The notes beneath the pieces are model-generated. The model ran no database searches and was not told where the DNA came from. It saw only the letters and a program-made list of their open reading frames with translations. A program made the translations under genes and the position numbers. This document shows, one piece after another, positions 11,486 through 22,711 of a stretch of DNA of 64,000 bases. This stretch comes from Zygnema cylindricum (lineage: Eukaryota > Streptophyta > Zygnematophyceae > Zygnematales > Zygnemataceae). Location: positions 171,769-235,768 of the forward strand of contig JBBHKE010000956.1 in the NCBI GenBank assembly GCA_037447655.1, in the 5' to 3' direction. Within the stretch, counting starts at the first letter, position 1; each line of letters begins with the position of its first letter.

Positions 11486-11853
11486 GATGTCAAAGTGTCA
11501 AGTAAAAAAAAAAACAAGAAAATTAAAAACCAACGCACGAAGGAAGGCGTCCCAAAAAAATAAAAAACAAAAAAAACAGACGTGCTGCCCATTGCCACTA
11601 CGTTACCATTACGCCTATATCATCGATCTCCTCGATACGGTGCTACTCAAAATAGAGTAGTTAATCACTCAATTTGCTGCTGGTCGGTTGGTCTTTAGCG
11701 GCCATAAGGCTTAATTATTTTTTTGGTCCCCATCGTTAATACATTTTTAATGCTGTTTAATTAAATATATTGTTAAAATTGAAGGCATTAATCGTAATGT
11801 AATACAACATTTATACATAATATAACACAAATATAAAAATAAATACATTGACT
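11486..11853. other. Intergenic DNA, no gene seen
   Basis: A-rich sequence (11500-11570) then AT-rich DNA. No coding region or repeat recognised. Confidence 0.5.
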
Positions 11854-12735
11854 ATCCGATTAAATCTTGGACAAAAGGCATTTATAAAATAAAAAAATTC
11901 AACAAAGGATGAGAAAGGATGAGAATAGCTAGCCGTTGCTTTTTTTTTTTTTATGGTATCACAAAACGAATAATAGAAAAAAAAATTACTCCCACGATCG
12001 ATGTTATCATTTTTCTATCTTACAATGTTTCAAGCCCGCCTATTAAGTTTGATAAATACAACGACTACAATTTGAATAGACCATAATAGAGAAACTATAT
12101 TTGGTTTCTGTTAAGTTATAGTTTGTTATACATAATCCAAAAGCATTAAATAAACCATATTAATCTAACGTAACCATTCATAAAAAATTTGAAATATCCG
12201 ATTAAGTATTCGACAAAAGGCATTTAAAAAAAAAAAAACAAATAAACGATGATAATAAGTAGCCGTTGTTTTTATTTCCTCTTATTGTATCACAAAACGA
12301 AATATTGTAGATATTTGACTCCCACAATCGTTGTTATGATTTTCTTATCTTACAATGTTTCAAGCTTATTAAGTTTGAAAAACACGACGATTACATTTTT
12401 AATTGACAATGATAGATAAACTATATTTGGTTTGTGTTAAGTTATAGTTTGTTCATAAAAATAATAAATTATCCGATTAAGTATTCGACAAAAGGCATTT
12501 ATTAAAACAACACCAAATAAATGATGATAAATTTTAGTCGTTGTTTTTATTTACTCTTACATTATCACAAAGCGAAATATTGTAGATATTTGATTCCCAC
12601 AATCGTTGTTATGATTTTTTGTATTTTACAATATTTCAACCCTATTAAGTTTGACAAACATAACGACTACATTTTTAATCGACCATGATAGATAAACTAT
12701 ATTTGGTTTGTGTTAAGTTATAATTTGTTATATAA
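11854..12735. repeat. Three tandem copies of a ~275-340 bp unit
   Basis: Copies start at 11854, 12195 and 12470, each opening with ATCCGATTAA and then GACAAAAGGCATTTA. They share the order AGCCGTTG, TATCACAAA, TACAATGTTTCAA, AAACTATATTTGGTTT and GTTAAGTTATAGTTTGTT. The array lies just 3' of the Crypton gene and may be part of that element or its flank. Confidence 0.85.
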
Positions 12736-12907
12736 ACCAAAAAGCTTTAACTAAAACTTTTCAGCCTTACGTAATTGTTTATAAAAATAATGAAATTAAA
12801 ATCATATACATACAGAATTAGTGTGTGTGAACACGATATCCAACTTAATGATGAAAACACAGTAGGCAGCAAATATTGAATAATTTATTTTGTAAATACT
12901 AATTAAA

Positions 12908-13051
12908 ATGAAAATATCTATGAAACAGGTTACAACAAACATTAACTTCGACAACATCAAAGGTTACAAGTCTTTTTTTATGAAAATATTTGTGAAACAG
13001 GTTACAACAAACATTAACTTCGACAACATCAAAGGTTAAACGTCTTTTTTT
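12908..13051. repeat. 72-bp direct tandem duplication
   Basis: Two adjacent copies (12908-12979, 12980-13051) beginning ATGAAAATAT and including GAAACAGGTTACAACAAAC, with only a few differences. Located between the tandem array and the 3' end of the Crypton gene. Confidence 0.9.
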
Positions 13052-13277
13052 ATCAAATAAAAAAACAAGTTAAAATAAAGGAAAAAACAAATAAAACATA
13101 AACATATCATGGGTCGAAAATAACAAAAATATAAACAAACTCATTACGCGAGTTTGAAATTATAAAAAAATCAGTTTAAACACACATTATATATTATTAT
13201 AAATGTTTATAGAAAGTTTTTAACGCAAAATAAAACACGTTTATAATAAGTGCCAAAACAATCCCACAAACTACAAT

Positions 13278-16200
13278 TTAGATTTTTTTGTTTTCAGTCG
13301 CTAATCTCTTTGATATGTCGCGCAAACTCCATTTGTTCACGAATTGGCGATCTTGCAACCTGCTCAATGTCGTAATTAATGTTACATCATTCACCTCTGC
13401 TATTCTTTTAACTTCCTCCAAGATGATATTCCAATTATAAAACTTTCGATATTCTCCTTTCCTCCAACTAGTTCCACTTGATTCCAAATCGGCGATGGAA
13501 GGGAGCCCACCTATACCATCATGGTATGCTTTCCACACATCTTTAACCGTGTGAAGTCGCGCTCCGATTTGAGTCATAAAAGGTACTTGATAAGATTTTT
13601 CTTGTGAAAGAATAGGAGGTAGAAAGGGTTCAGTTGCTCGTGGCGTTTCCACATGAGTTTCATGTTGCTCGTCTTCACTTCGAAAAAGATCGCGTTCAGG
13701 AGTCCCGATTCCTATCCCTGACTCACCTTCTGATGGTCTATTTTGATTTTGAGAAGGTTGTCTTACATGAAACGCCTCTCTTTGACCATCCATCACCTGC
13801 ATATTATGCGTTAACTTATCATCTAAACTACACATTTTCTTATTCAAACTTGAAAGTGTCTCGTTTACATAATACATTTCATCTCCCATGTAATCAATCT
13901 TTCTTCCATAAGTTTCACTCCACATGAATAGCGAATCAACTGATTCTCCCACTTGTGAGATTGTAATCGGCACATTTGCTTCGGCATCAGCAATTGAAGC
14001 CCACATGTCTGATGCTTCATTACAAGTTTTTCTGACTTCGTCTTTGAATGACGACCACAAACGAGATTGGAAAAGTTTGTGCTTGAAGATAGGAAGATCA
14101 TGAAACAAATCCTGGAAAAAAACATGGTCCTGTAAAAACACACTTTTGAGCCATAACATGGTGTGAAGGAAATTTTGTGCGCTTAAATCTCTTTCAGATT
14201 TAGAAGCTCGAGCATTTTTCTGCACAAAAAATCATTTATATGGTTCAATATAAAAATAATTCATTAAGACTAAAACAAAAACAAGAAAACAATACATTAA
14301 ATATATAAAAAAACAAATTATTAAATATAAAACAAAAAAAAATGTGACAGGGAGAGAAAAATGTAAAAAAAGATTGAGATGGAAAGAGAAAAACAAAACC
14401 AATTAAAAGAATTCAAAATTACCGGAAAAACATATAAAAAACAACATAAAAACAAAAAAACAGTTGAAAAAACGGAAAAACAACTGAAAAGACAAAAGAT
14501 AATGATAATAAACAAAAAACAATAAAAAAAAATCGACATAAGTGATACAAGAAAAAAAAACAGAGTAATATAAACAAAATGTGACGAACATAAAACACCA
14601 AAGATTACTTAACACAAAAAGTAATGATAGAAATGGTGAGAGTTTTTATAGACATACTGTTGGTAGCTCAACATATGCCGTTTCGACCCACGGCCAAAAC
14701 ATAACACAAAGATTAACAAGGGGTTTCAATATGGAACGAGGTAGAAAATATTTTTTGGTGTTGTTTTTGTGGCCAGAAGCTTGAAGAAGAATGTTCGTTC
14801 GTAAATCCGTGACATATGAGTACGAGAGGTGGTCGGATGTCCAACTTCCCATCACTTTGATGGCTTCTCGATCAGCACTCAAATATTTACCTTAAAAAAA
14901 TTCAAAATTTAAAAAACGAGAACAAAAATAACAAAACTTCATTATTTCAAATAAATGCATGAATAAAAATCAAGTGTTAAGTTTACAAAAACGCACCCTC
15001 CTGTCGCCAACATCGTTGCTCCTTCACCACGTTCGGCATGGGTTTTATGAGACAAGGAAACATTTTCGGTTTGGAATGTTTTTTTATATACTGAAACTGT
15101 GTATTGTAGCAAAGAGGTTGCATGAACGGTGTTTTTTTTCCTTCTTGGTCTATCGCTAAAACTCTCCCTTCCGTGAAAGGCTCACCATACCACGTTTCTT
15201 TCATCAAAAAATTGGGAATTACATTTTTATTTGTAGCTAATTACCACCTCCAAAAAAACTGTTGGGCCACAACACTTACCGGACAAATAAGAAAGTCTAA
15301 GTGACGCATGCATCCGATAAATTCCGCACGACTGTTCTGCGGTAAAAAAATACCATAAAAAACCGAAAAGAATTAGTAAAATTTGTTTTTGGGTTATGCA
15401 CAAAACATTATAAAAATACACATTTCATTAAAGCTCCACTTTTATAGATTACTTACCACGTTAGTTTTCCCATTTCTTGTAACCATCGCCAAAACATAAC
15501 CCTTGTCTGGCCCAAGATAAGGAAGATCATACAAAAAAACATCCGCTAACTGAGCATTTATGGAATCATCGCCTCGTTTGAGATACGCATGGTTCATGAT
15601 TAATTGACTCCTACAAAAAAAACAAACAAAACATCAAAGAGACAAAAAATGACAATATTATAAACATAATTGGAGCTTTATTTTAAAAGAATGTATTCTT
15701 TCTCCCAAAAAACAAAAATTGCATCACCAAAAAAAAAAACAAAAAAATACAAACAAAAAAAATGACAATGTTACAAAAATAATTTGAGCCTTTTTTCAAA
15801 AGAATATATACTTTCTCCCAAAAACAAAAATTGCACATAATTTTCGTCTCTGTTTTCAATAGACTTTGGAGTTAACTTCTAAATACTTTTTGAATCCCGA
15901 AAAAACATGTTAAAAAAAATGTAATATAAAGTCAAAAATTAAAATCTAAACCCTAAAATACGAAATTCCGATAAGAAAATCAAAAGGAATGCACCCTATA
16001 AAATAAAGTGTTAAGTAAAAAACAACATGAATCGAAACAATAAAATACAAAATTTAGTATTTTTATCGATACATACCTCACTTGAATGTTGGTGTATGGT
16101 TCCATCCCCAATTTCTTTTCTTTGTGCTTTCCTTCGGCCAACTCCAACCAAAATGTTGAAAACCCTTTGTAATCTTCGAGAGAGTACGCTTCTCGTATTC

Positions 16201-16693
16201 CTTCGTGACGGTCTTCATGGTTATTCTTTTTTAAATTTGATGTATTTTTTTTTTACTCCAAGTTTTTGGATGATATTGTTGTCTCTAAGATTTTCACCCC
16301 CCCCCTCCTTTTATGGCTAATTGCGTTTTATACGAGTCTTGGAGTCCTTTCACCCATTGTATGAGTGTGGTATAGCTTTTATTTTTGTTATTCTCTAATA
16401 GTCCAATAACCCCATCAGGGTGTATTAGCTATATTTGGGTGCCCTTGTGCACTCCAAAATTTTTCATACTGATTTAAACCAACTTGATAAGCTTTTTCCG
16501 TGTTACGGTTACGTTGTTTTAATGTATCTCTGATGATCCGTGCTCTATCTGTTTCACTATATTGTGGGGGGTTTTTTATTCCTACATTGCTATCGTCATC
16601 TTCTAAATGAACAATTTTTTGACAATTTCCAAATGTGAGCCATGAGACAATACTAGGTAAAATTTGGATAATTCCCTTACGCCAAGAAAACAT
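13278..16693 (-). pseudogene. Crypton-type tyrosine recombinase gene, intron-containing, broken
   Basis: Five likely exons on the minus strand: 16077-16693, 15457-15610, 14997-15336, about 14780-14877, and 13278-14219; most junctions have GT-AG sites and compatible phases. The N-terminus has KQRNRNTEKAYQVGLNQYEKF, typical of Crypton recombinases. Exon 2 ends in GKTN. The tyrosine-recombinase residues follow: Arg in MRHLDF (15304-15306), HxxR in SHKTHAERG (His 15038-15040, Arg 15029-15031), then MGSWTSDHLSYSY with the candidate nucleophilic Tyr. Next come YFLPRS and FWPWVE, then the Crypton-type LQDHVF region and a C-terminal GCR1_C-like DNA-binding domain (VWKAYHDGIGGLPSIADLES). A one-base frame change near 16417, slips at G and A runs near 16240-16310, a TAA at 15241-15243 and a frame change near 15050 break it. 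Family call is strong; activity is unlikely. Confidence 0.85.
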
Positions 16694-17100
16694 TGAAAAG
16701 AAGTAATTTATGAAGAATTAAAAAATATATATATAATAAAAAGAAAATAATAAAAAAAACCTTTAAAAATTTTAATTTAAAATAAAGGTGTTGAAAGAAA
16801 AACAAGTAAAGGAATAAAAAAATAAAAAAAAATAAAAAAATAACAAAATTGAAAATTTAAAACTGTAGGATTTAACCCTAAGCTGTAAGATTTAGGGTTA
16901 GGCGGTAGGATTTAAGGTTAAACTGATTTAGCTGTTGGTTTTAACAGTAGATACGTTAAAACGTAAATCAAAACCTATGGTTAAAGCGTACGTAATAAAT
17001 AGATTAACATACGCCCATATTTACTTACGTTTCAAAACAATACAATTTGAAACGTAATCATTTGCGATACATACTGAAAAAAATTGGTCCACATTTGAGC
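16694..17100. other. Upstream flank of the Crypton gene, no gene
   Basis: Very AT-rich with A runs, then three loosely repeated GTAGGATTTA(A)(G)GGTTA-like stretches around 16863-16925. No coding sequence. It would contain the Crypton promoter if the ATG at 16693 is correct. Confidence 0.5.
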
Positions 17101-17251
17101 GTACGAAATTCGCGCGGAGGGTTAATGTACATTGGAGAGTACGGAGCGTACGGAATTCGCGCGGAGAGGTAATCTACATTGGCGAGTACGGATTTCAATT
17201 TTACCACGTACGGACATCCGCGAGGAGAGTTAACCTACATTGAAAAGTACG
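17101..17251. repeat. Three 44-bp direct repeats rich in GTAC and CGCG
   Basis: Copies at 17101-17144, 17148-17191 and 17208-17251, each starting GTACG(G)AAATTCGCGCGGAG and ending TACATTGGNGAGTACGG. They lie about 0.4 kb upstream of the Crypton start. A regulatory or recombinase-binding role is possible but not shown. Confidence 0.85.
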
Positions 17252-18004
17252 AAATTTCACTTTCAACCGTACGGAATATGATAAATAGCGTCACATTTTG
17301 GAGTGAGTAAGTAGTACACGCGGATTTGTCTTGTACTTTCTAAAATTATAATATATATACCTTCTCCGCTTTCAAAATATCTTCTCCTTCTTTCAAAATA
17401 TCTTCTCCTCCTTTCAAAATACTACTTCAATAATGACCGTAGGATATTTTTACACTATCCGCGTATTATCATCATTTCACGTAACCTAGTGAAAAAAAAA
17501 TCGCCTGCGGCGCCAAAGGACGACAATATAACTGTATATTTTTTTTGTTTGTAATGTCATACGCAATGTGTTCTCTCGTGACGCGCGGCTGATTTTTATT
17601 TTTGTTTTTTATGGCAAAGGTCAAGTGTTCTCACGTGACGCGGGACTCAGTTGTTCGACGGATTAAATGGTATAGTGTTTAAAGTGTGAACGTTTATTAT
17701 GTTTTGTAGATATTTTGAGGCGCGAACGCAATTTACATGTTCTCATGCAACGCGTGTGACGCTATTTGTGGGGAGTTCTCTATATGAGAACGCTGTAAGT
17801 ATGAACACCTTGTATTTTTTTTGTTTTTTTGTACATCTGACCTAATCAGCGAGGAGAACTCCTAGAAAAAAAAAATCTCCGCGCTTCGCGCGAAATTTTT
17901 GCCCTTATCAATAACTAGGAGGGATTTACATCGCTCGGGCAAAATCCTCCTCGAAGGTCTCTGCCGCCCGCCAAGTGTGCCCTCCCCCCAATGTCTAATA
18001 CTAC
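17252..18004. other. Intergenic DNA, no gene seen
   Basis: Contains a short repeat of (CTTTCAAAATATCTTCTCC) near 17365-17420 and several ACGCG-rich words (17575-17765). No coding sequence supported. Confidence 0.5.
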
Positions 18005-18006
18005 TA

Positions 18007-18220
18007 CACCGCCAATCGTTATTAGCGTTGTGTACGCTAATTCCGTCCCGCTTTTTTTTTTTTATTCTCAAATAGAATTATCCACACTATTTTAGAAAAA
18101 CCCTAATTCCTAATTAGATAGACGATTTCTTCGAAAAATTTCAAATTCCCAATTAGCGTAAACCACGCTAATTATTCGTATATGCTAAAAAAACTTACAC
18201 GCTAATAACGATTGGCGGTG
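18007..18220. mobile_element. TA-flanked foldback MITE, copy 1
   Basis: 214 bp bounded by CACCGCCAATCGTTATTAGCG and its inverted copy, with TA on each side (18005-18006, 18221-18222). The two halves are near-complementary, so the whole element can fold on itself. TA flanks and short length suggest a Tc1/mariner-mobilised MITE. Confidence 0.85.
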
Positions 18221-18248
18221 TACGGTACACATTCTCGGTTTGTCGCTA

Positions 18249-18465
18249 CACCGCCAATCGCTATTAGCGTTGTGTACGCTAATCCCGTCCTGCTTTTTTT
18301 TTGTTTTATTCTCAAATAGAATTATCCACACTATTTAAAAAAAGCCCTAATTCCTAATTAGAGTAATCGATTTCTTCCAAAATTTCCAAATTCCCAATTA
18401 GCGTACACCACGCTAAATAATAGTATACGCTAGTCAAACGTACACGCTAATAGCGATTGGCGGTG
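18249..18465. mobile_element. TA-flanked foldback MITE, copy 2
   Basis: 217 bp, same family as copy 1 with the CGCTATTAGCG variant at both ends (a paired change), flanked by TA. It sits 28 bp from copy 1 in the same orientation. Confidence 0.85.
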
Positions 18466-20178
18466 TAGCTTAGCACGATATGATCGTAATTTAACGCTTT
18501 CGTAATTCGAGCTGAAAATCAAATACGACGTAAAGTATAAGATACGGGTACAGTCGTATTTTAAAACATGTCGACTCAAGGGAGTGACGCGCTTCGACAC
18601 GTGGAATTAAAATGACGGAAGTGACACCCGTGCTTCTACCCAGGCCCTTAAGCTACGTGTCCCAATGGCCCGTAAATCTTGCAATTCCAGGTCCTTGATT
18701 CGCTGACCTGGCATGTACGATCACTTGATGTACTGAGCCATCGTATTTCCTTTCGAATCCGCTTAGTTTTGTCCACGTGGGAGGAAACGAACTGTTGTGA
18801 GCTGCACTGCCACCGACCTTCCAGTTATAGTACGGATGGTAGCTAGGAAGGACAGCTCCACTCTATTATCCGTAAATTATACGGCCTTAACGACAATTAT
18901 TGTCAGCAAGTTGTCTTCTTTTGGAAGATTCTGACCGACGCTGCTATGCGTATCATATACAATCATTTAAAAAATGAAAAATAGTGTGGTCTTAACTTGT
19001 CGCGGTGAATTGTGATGCCATACCATTTCTCCACGTGGCAAGCGATAAACGGATACCTGGTTGGAAATTTTGGCGTCACAATGGAGTAGGCCAACAAATG
19101 GCAAAGTGTTGTAGAGAATTCCGTACATAATTTTTGTCCTTTAGAACACCCGGGATTCCAGGGGACACCATGAATATCTATTAACGGACAAAACGAAAGT
19201 TCAGTTTTGTGCGTCCATTTAATACTAGTAGTGCCAAAATCGGACGCATCTACGCATCTTATTTCTGGAAAAAGTAAAATAGGTGGGAACTATTTTCGTT
19301 TTTTTTATTGCTATTTTCGCCTTCCTTTTAATTGCTATTGTCCCCATCTTGTACTCTTTTAGCCTAACCGCGTCCATTTCTTCGTTTTCATCGCACGCAA
19401 AAGTATATGAGGCGTACTATTTCATTACAATTAAAATTGTTGTTGTTCTGTAAATTTTTAGTACGAGCCAATAAAAGACAATGCTCCGTGTGAAGTTCAC
19501 CGTGAACTCTGGCAACAACCTAAAGATCTAAACAACGAATCGCAGTGTGCCTGGCAGACTCCTCGATCGTGGCACTTTTTGGCATTTTGCGTGTAGTCAT
19601 GGTGACTGAGATTTGATGAACATCATTTAAGATTTTCTCTGTCACATTGAAATATACACGTGGTCATTATTGAGCCGTTCGATAAAGCAGGAACGCACTT
19701 AATGAATGTAAACCTATGATGCAGAAATGTCCAAACGGGCTTTGGTACTCCACACGTGTACAGCTTTATTGTGACAAAGAGAATCTTAAATGATGTTCAT
19801 CAAATCAGAGTCTAAACGTGGCACGATCCTCCAGGCTGTCGTGAGTACGACACCAAACGTGATATATTCTGGCAGACTGTGAAGCCGTACTAGAAGTCGT
19901 AACGCTTAGATTCACCTACCACCGTTCACAACGATGAAAACATAATCGAATCTTTAACCTTTGTCTTTCTAGCTCCGTACCGAAAAGTCGCGTACCAAGT
20001 TACCAACATCTTCACGTTTAGCTGTTCGGTAATGAAATTTACACCTCTTGATGTTTTGTGCACAATAATACAAGAAATTGGTGCGGTTACGTTTAGAGGT
20101 TACTAGGTGGCGAAAATAGCAAAATCAAGAAAGGCAAAAATAGCTTCCGACCTTAAATAAGGCTTTAAAACACATTCA
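18466..20178. other. Intergenic DNA, no gene; contains an inverted repeat
   Basis: No conserved protein or splice structure. Apart from the inverted repeat at 19604-19813 I see nothing that can be named. Confidence 0.5.
19604..19813. repeat. Inverted repeat, ~60-bp arms, 90-bp spacer
   Basis: Arms 19604-19662 and 19753-19813 share TTTGATGAACATCATTTAAG and the flanking TCTCTGTCACA/TGTGACAAAGAGA, ending in an ACACGTG box at the inner edge. Weaker matches continue outwards (GATCGTGGCAC/GTGGCACGATC), so it may be the core of a decayed foldback transposon. Confidence 0.75.
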
Positions 20179-20181
20179 TTA

Positions 20182-20985
20182 GGGTACTTTCGCATGTAAC
20201 CGAAACTTAGTCTTGCTACTTTGTTTTTAGCGAAGATTCTCCGTACATATTTCCGAGCTTCGGCTGAAAACGCAAATAACTAGTTACTTAAAAAAGTGAA
20301 TTACGCAGACGTGTACGAAACAATGTGACGGATGAAGTGGTGCACAAAATGAGGAGAAACTTCCACTCGGCTTCAATTTGAGGCGTCTCTCCTCTACTTG
20401 TACAAATTTTGTGACTTCGTAATGTCCTTACGCCACATTGTCGACGTGTCAAAACCGTAAAATTCCTCGCTGTCTCATAAAAATGCGGTTTCGTTTTTAA
20501 TCTTACCACTTGCCGACAGGTGCCCAATGTTTTTCTTTTCCGTATGCGTGAAGACACGTGTGTTTGAAAGAGACGGCCCCTGTACAGAAATCATCTCACG
20601 GAAAACAGTATAGGCTGGAAACGTGCAATGTGTTTTTTTTGGGTACTCCGCGCACAAAAGTTGTAAAAAATTTCCAACACGTGCGACAGCGTCTGCCTAT
20701 TCGCTCACATTATTGGACTTTATTTCAAATCACCTCGCGAGGTGATTTGATGTAAAGTCTGTGAACAAGTGCTGAAAGGACGCGAAAGTGGGTCGAAATT
20801 GGCTAGACGACAAATTGTATCGCGCTAAACGACAAACTATTGTACGTATAAAGTTTCAAGGTAACGCAACTTGTTCGATGGTAATTTCTATTTTTTGTTA
20901 AGGCTGCGGATTTTCTCATTTTATACTAAGTTATGGAGGAAAACGACATAAAATAACTGTAACTTTAGCACATGCGAAAGTACCC
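20182..20985. mobile_element. PIF/Harbinger-like non-autonomous element with TTA target duplication
   Basis: 804 bp with terminal inverted repeats GGGTACTTTCGCATGT, flanked by TTA on both sides (20179-20181, 20986-20988). GG(G)-starting termini with a TTA/TAA 3-bp duplication are typical of PIF/Harbinger and Tourist-type MITEs. No transposase is encoded. It contains a 26-bp perfect palindrome (20725-20750). Confidence 0.75.
20725..20750. repeat. 26-bp perfect palindrome
   Basis: Centre CACCTCGCGAGGTG, extended to 13 bp on each side without mismatch. Lies inside the Harbinger-like element. Confidence 0.95.
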
Positions 20986-20988
20986 TTA

Positions 20989-22172
20989 GATCCAACATTA
21001 ATAGTCCTAATAGAGTGGGAGGCTTGTGTCGAGCTTAAAGGTCAATGAAGAGAGTAGAATGGAGAGTATAACTAATTAAATCAGAGNNNNNNNNNNGTTC
21101 TGTGTAGCATTAAAAACTTTGCTAAACGCCTAAACCATACAGCGTACAGAAACGCTCTGTAGCAACTGCATGTCGGAACGTGGGCACCGACACGTTTTAC
21201 GGAACTGTATTTGGAGAGGGCAGGCCAAAGACATGCGACATACCAAATCCGCAAATCGTTTCAAAAATTACGATGTGTCTTGCGACGCTTCAAAAAGTTT
21301 CAAGAAAATATGGTGCGTCATCACAAATTGTACACGGTGACAGCCGTCACGGCGTTGTCGACGTATACAATTGTCACAAACTTAAGTAATAATTTCGAAC
21401 GAACACATAGAGACACTTGAAATCCGGGTCCGCCGGATCCGCGCTAAAATACAAAGTAAGTACGCTAAGTTACAACTACATGGGGCCGCAGCCTAATGGA
21501 ACCTTACCCTAAAGCTGCGGTACAAATAATGCGCAGTGCCACAGTGCTGTGCACAGAGAAGCCGCAAACTTCTTTGGTGTGAACCCAAGCGGCCTATAGG
21601 CGCGCCATGAGTCAGCGCGTGAGGGAGGCGTCCATGAGGCGACCCGCCATCCCCCAATACCGGTGCCCATTTCCCGCCCTCGTCGTCTCGTGCCGTGAGA
21701 CTGCCACGGCCGGCCGCAGCGGTCGCGTCGAGCCGCGAGGCAGCTGCTTGCCGCGCCACGCGGTCGCATGCGCAGCAGATGCCTCCGACTGGCTGATGCG
21801 AGGGCCGTCACACGGCGGATTGCCATTAGCGACATACTGGAATCTGTTTCACTGTCGTATTCATAACTGTCCTAAAGCGTCCCGCCGTAATAAAGAAAAC
21901 CGTACACGTTTCGCGTAACGACAGCGAAACAGGCTCCAAAATGTTGGTAATGGGGAATCTCGGGCAGGTGATCGTGCACAAAAGCGGGTCAAAGATCTCC
22001 ACAGTCGGTGATATGTTGCTAAAATCCGATCAGAGTCAGATCGCTAACACTGGTGTCGGTGAAAGCCTGCCGTACGCGTCACAGTACGAATGAGAGTACC
22101 GTACCGTACTGCGAAGGCAGCTCAGGGAAGAGTCTATCATCCGACCTGTCCCTGGTGTAAACACCCCCATGC
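20989..22172. other. Intergenic DNA with assembly gap and a GC-rich stretch
   Basis: Ten N (21087-21096) mark a gap of unknown size. A GC-rich stretch at about 21590-21800 is open on both strands but gives low-complexity Arg/Ala-rich translations with no recognisable domain, so I do not call a gene. Confidence 0.6.
21087..21096. other. Assembly gap (N x10)
   Basis: Ten consecutive undetermined bases. True length and order across this point are unknown. Confidence 1.
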
Positions 22173-22180
22173 ATAACTGC

Positions 22181-22665
22181 TAGTGTTGTGTATCGGAAAG
22201 AAATATATCGCGATAATACCGTTACCGACAGTTATCGGTTATCGAACAGTCAGGGGTTCCAATATATCGCTACGCGACCAGCAAATTCCTTATCGGCGAT
22301 AAGTGTAAAAAATTATAGTACGCTATATAAATACGCTATATAATTGTACTTTATAATATACAGTATTATAATTTTCAATGTGTATAGCATGGCGTGTCAC
22401 GTGAAATAATCTGTTCCATACTCTGTGTAGCAGAATAACGGCGGTTCAGTACGACATAATAAACCATACAATTGTACGGTACGGATCGTACTATTATCGC
22501 CAATCGTTATCGGTACCGTTGTTATAGCGATAAAAAACCGATATTATCGGTCCTTTATCGGCGATAACACCAGTGTCGATATATCGTGCCAATATATCAA
22601 TTATCGGCAAGCCAAAAAAAGGTACATATCAATTATCGCCAATACCCTGCCGATACACAACACTA
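22181..22665. mobile_element. hAT-like MITE, complete, 8-bp target duplication
   Basis: 485 bp with perfect terminal inverted repeats TAGTGTTGTGTATCGG / CCGATACACAACACTA and a perfect 8-bp direct duplication ATAACTGC (22173-22180, 22666-22673). An 8-bp duplication and TAG-starting termini are hAT hallmarks. Subterminal regions are packed with TATCGCGATA and TATCGGCGATAA words on both strands. No transposase coding. Confidence 0.9.
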
Positions 22666-22711
22666 ATAACTGCATTCCTCTTACCAGCGGTTCCGTGTCT
22701 CAATTTTCAGT

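Noticed and set aside
14321-14615. Phe/Cys-rich minus-strand frames resembling membrane proteins
   Set aside because: They are translations of A-rich DNA in the intron between Crypton exons; hydrophobicity comes from TTT/TTC codons.
16861-16930. Telomere-like TTTAGGGTTA words
   Set aside because: Only two or three imperfect copies, spaced irregularly. Not an interstitial telomere array.
21493-21918. Arg/Ala-rich frames of about 90-110 codons in a GC-rich stretch
   Set aside because: Open on both strands at once because of composition. No recognisable domain or start context.
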